This document shows positions 62,905 through 64,000 of a DNA stretch of 64,000 bases, piece after piece; positions within the stretch are counted from its first letter, which is position 1, and every line of letters begins with the position of its first letter. The notes beneath the pieces were generated by a model that was given only the letters and a program-made list of their open reading frames with translations, ran no database searches and was not told the origin of the DNA. A program made the translations under genes and the position numbers. This DNA is from Campylorhamphus procurvoides (Eukaryota; Chordata; Aves; Passeriformes; Dendrocolaptidae), in contig WBMV01007323.1 in assembly GCA_013396655.1 (NCBI GenBank), positions 1 through 64,000 of the forward strand. Direction: 5' to 3'.

Positions 62905-63420
62905 GCACTGCACCCAGCTCTGGGATCCCCAGCACGAAAAGGACATTGACCTGTTGGAACAAGTCCACAGGAAGGCCACCAAGATGGGTAGAGGGATGCA
63001 GCACCTCTCCTATGAGAAAAGTCTTAGAGAATTCTTCACCCTAATAACTGGGGAGACCTAATTGAGGCCTTCCAGTACCTGAAGGGAACCTACAAGGAAG
63101 ATGAAGAGTGATTTTTCACAAGGACATGTAGTGACTGCTTCAAACTGAATGGCTTCAAGCTGAAAGAAGGTAGATTTAGATTAGATATTAGGAAAAAAAT
63201 CTTTCCTGTGAGGTGGTGAGGCATTGCAACAGGTTGCCAAGGGAAGTTCTGGATGCCCCATGCCTGGAGGTGTTCAAGTCCAGGCTGGATGGAGCTCTGA
63301 GCAATCTGGTGTAACTGAAGGTGTCCCTGTCCATGGCAGGAGGGTTGGAACTAGATCTTTAAGGCCAGATCTTTAAGGTCCCTTCCAAACCAAACCATTC
63401 TACAATTCTGTGATTCTATG
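62905..63420 (+). mobile_element. CR1 LINE, 5'-truncated, plus strand
   Basis: The match begins GCACTGCACCCAGCTCTGGG and passes through TTGGAACAAGTCCACAGGAA (62954-62973), GAGGCCTTCCAGTACCTGAA (63064-63083) and GAGGTGTTCAAGTCCAGGCT (63268-63287). It ends AATTCTGTGATTCTATG. This is the ORF2 end plus 3' UTR, with scattered stops and small indels. A 14-bp unit near the end is duplicated (63353-63380). Confidence 0.95.
63353..63380 (+). repeat. 14-bp tandem duplication inside CR1 tail
   Basis: AGATCTTTAAGGCC is followed directly by AGATCTTTAAGGTC. Other CR1 copies in the window have this motif once, so the duplication arose in this copy or its source. Confidence 0.85.
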
Positions 63421-64000
63421 TTACTGTGATTTCCATTTTGCATTAAAATGTGAAGGCCATAATGACACCGTGGTGTAAACAGTAGTGCTGCCTTGGCAGC
63501 TCTACGTCATGTCAGTCAGTGAATGACAAGTCTCTGTGAATTAATCAAAATGATACTACTGCTTGAATATGTTGAATGCTCTGGCTCCATTCCCTCCCTC
63601 AAGGAATGGATTTCAACTTCCCTTTGCCCAGCTCTGGACTATACTCTGCTTGATATGGTCTATTACATGTGTATGGCTTATATATGAATCTGAGTGATTA
63701 TTGGGCAAAGCTTATGTTGTTGGACAAGATTCTTCCACAACTGAATCAGCTTTTATTGCTCTGCAGAATTTCCACAACGTTTCTCCATTAGTTCCAGATG
63801 GTCAATAAGAACAATTTTTATGCTATTTACAGAAACATCCAAACTTGGCAGTAAGATACAGACTAGAGCAGTTCAGCCACTTTTGCTAATTCTGCTGTAA
63901 AAATTTTTGAGATGCTATAGACTGTGAGAATATATTTAACATTTGCATTTATTCTTAGGGGAAGTACTGCACTGATAACCTGCCTTGCTGCCCTATGGAT
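63421..64000. other. Non-coding stretch to window end
   Basis: No gene or repeat was recognised. Confidence 0.55.

Overview
The window looks like a stretch of a bird nuclear chromosome. It is AT-rich, carries several 5'-truncated CR1 (chicken repeat 1) LINE copies with the characteristic 3' end resembling GATTCTATGATTCT, and contains avian-type endogenous retrovirus LTRs. It has no operons and no dense coding. There are many short open frames, but none apart from a LINE reverse-transcriptase fragment resembles a known protein family to me. I recognise no host gene, tRNA or rRNA, and no CpG island or CRISPR array. The window is probably intergenic (a gene desert) or lies inside a large intron. 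Species and locus cannot be fixed from the sequence alone.

Layout. 1-7579 is unannotated AT-rich DNA. 7580-8206 is a probable LTR on the minus strand. 8937-9439 is a CR1 copy (-). 13319-13678 is a clean solo LTR with a perfect 6-bp target-site duplication. 20867-21915 is a long, GC-richer LTR (+), followed closely by a CR1 copy (+) at 22097-22620. 24589-24636 is a CR1 tail. 31114-32071 is the longest CR1 copy (-), which still has a 211-codon open frame from the reverse-transcriptase region. 38882-41326 is an assembly problem: a 191-base N gap plus two single n's, bracketed by two pairs of identical blocks of 259 and 390 bp. 43355-43706 is a heavily decayed, older CR1-type element. 48624-48700, 51310-51545 and 58745-58815 resemble ancient MIR/core-SINE-type sequence. 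Further CR1 copies lie at 50187-50668 (-), 52098-52250 (+), 61039-61095 (-) and 62905-63420 (+).

The window therefore holds at least two age layers of retrotransposons: decayed amniote-age LINE/SINE relics, and younger avian CR1 and ERV insertions. Between them are long stretches of apparently single-copy DNA. Some of these have the look of conserved non-coding regulatory sequence, but only alignment can show that. A few short segments bracketed by good splice signals are listed as candidate exons in the findings. Such pseudo-exons are common by chance. I found no convincing new biological system.
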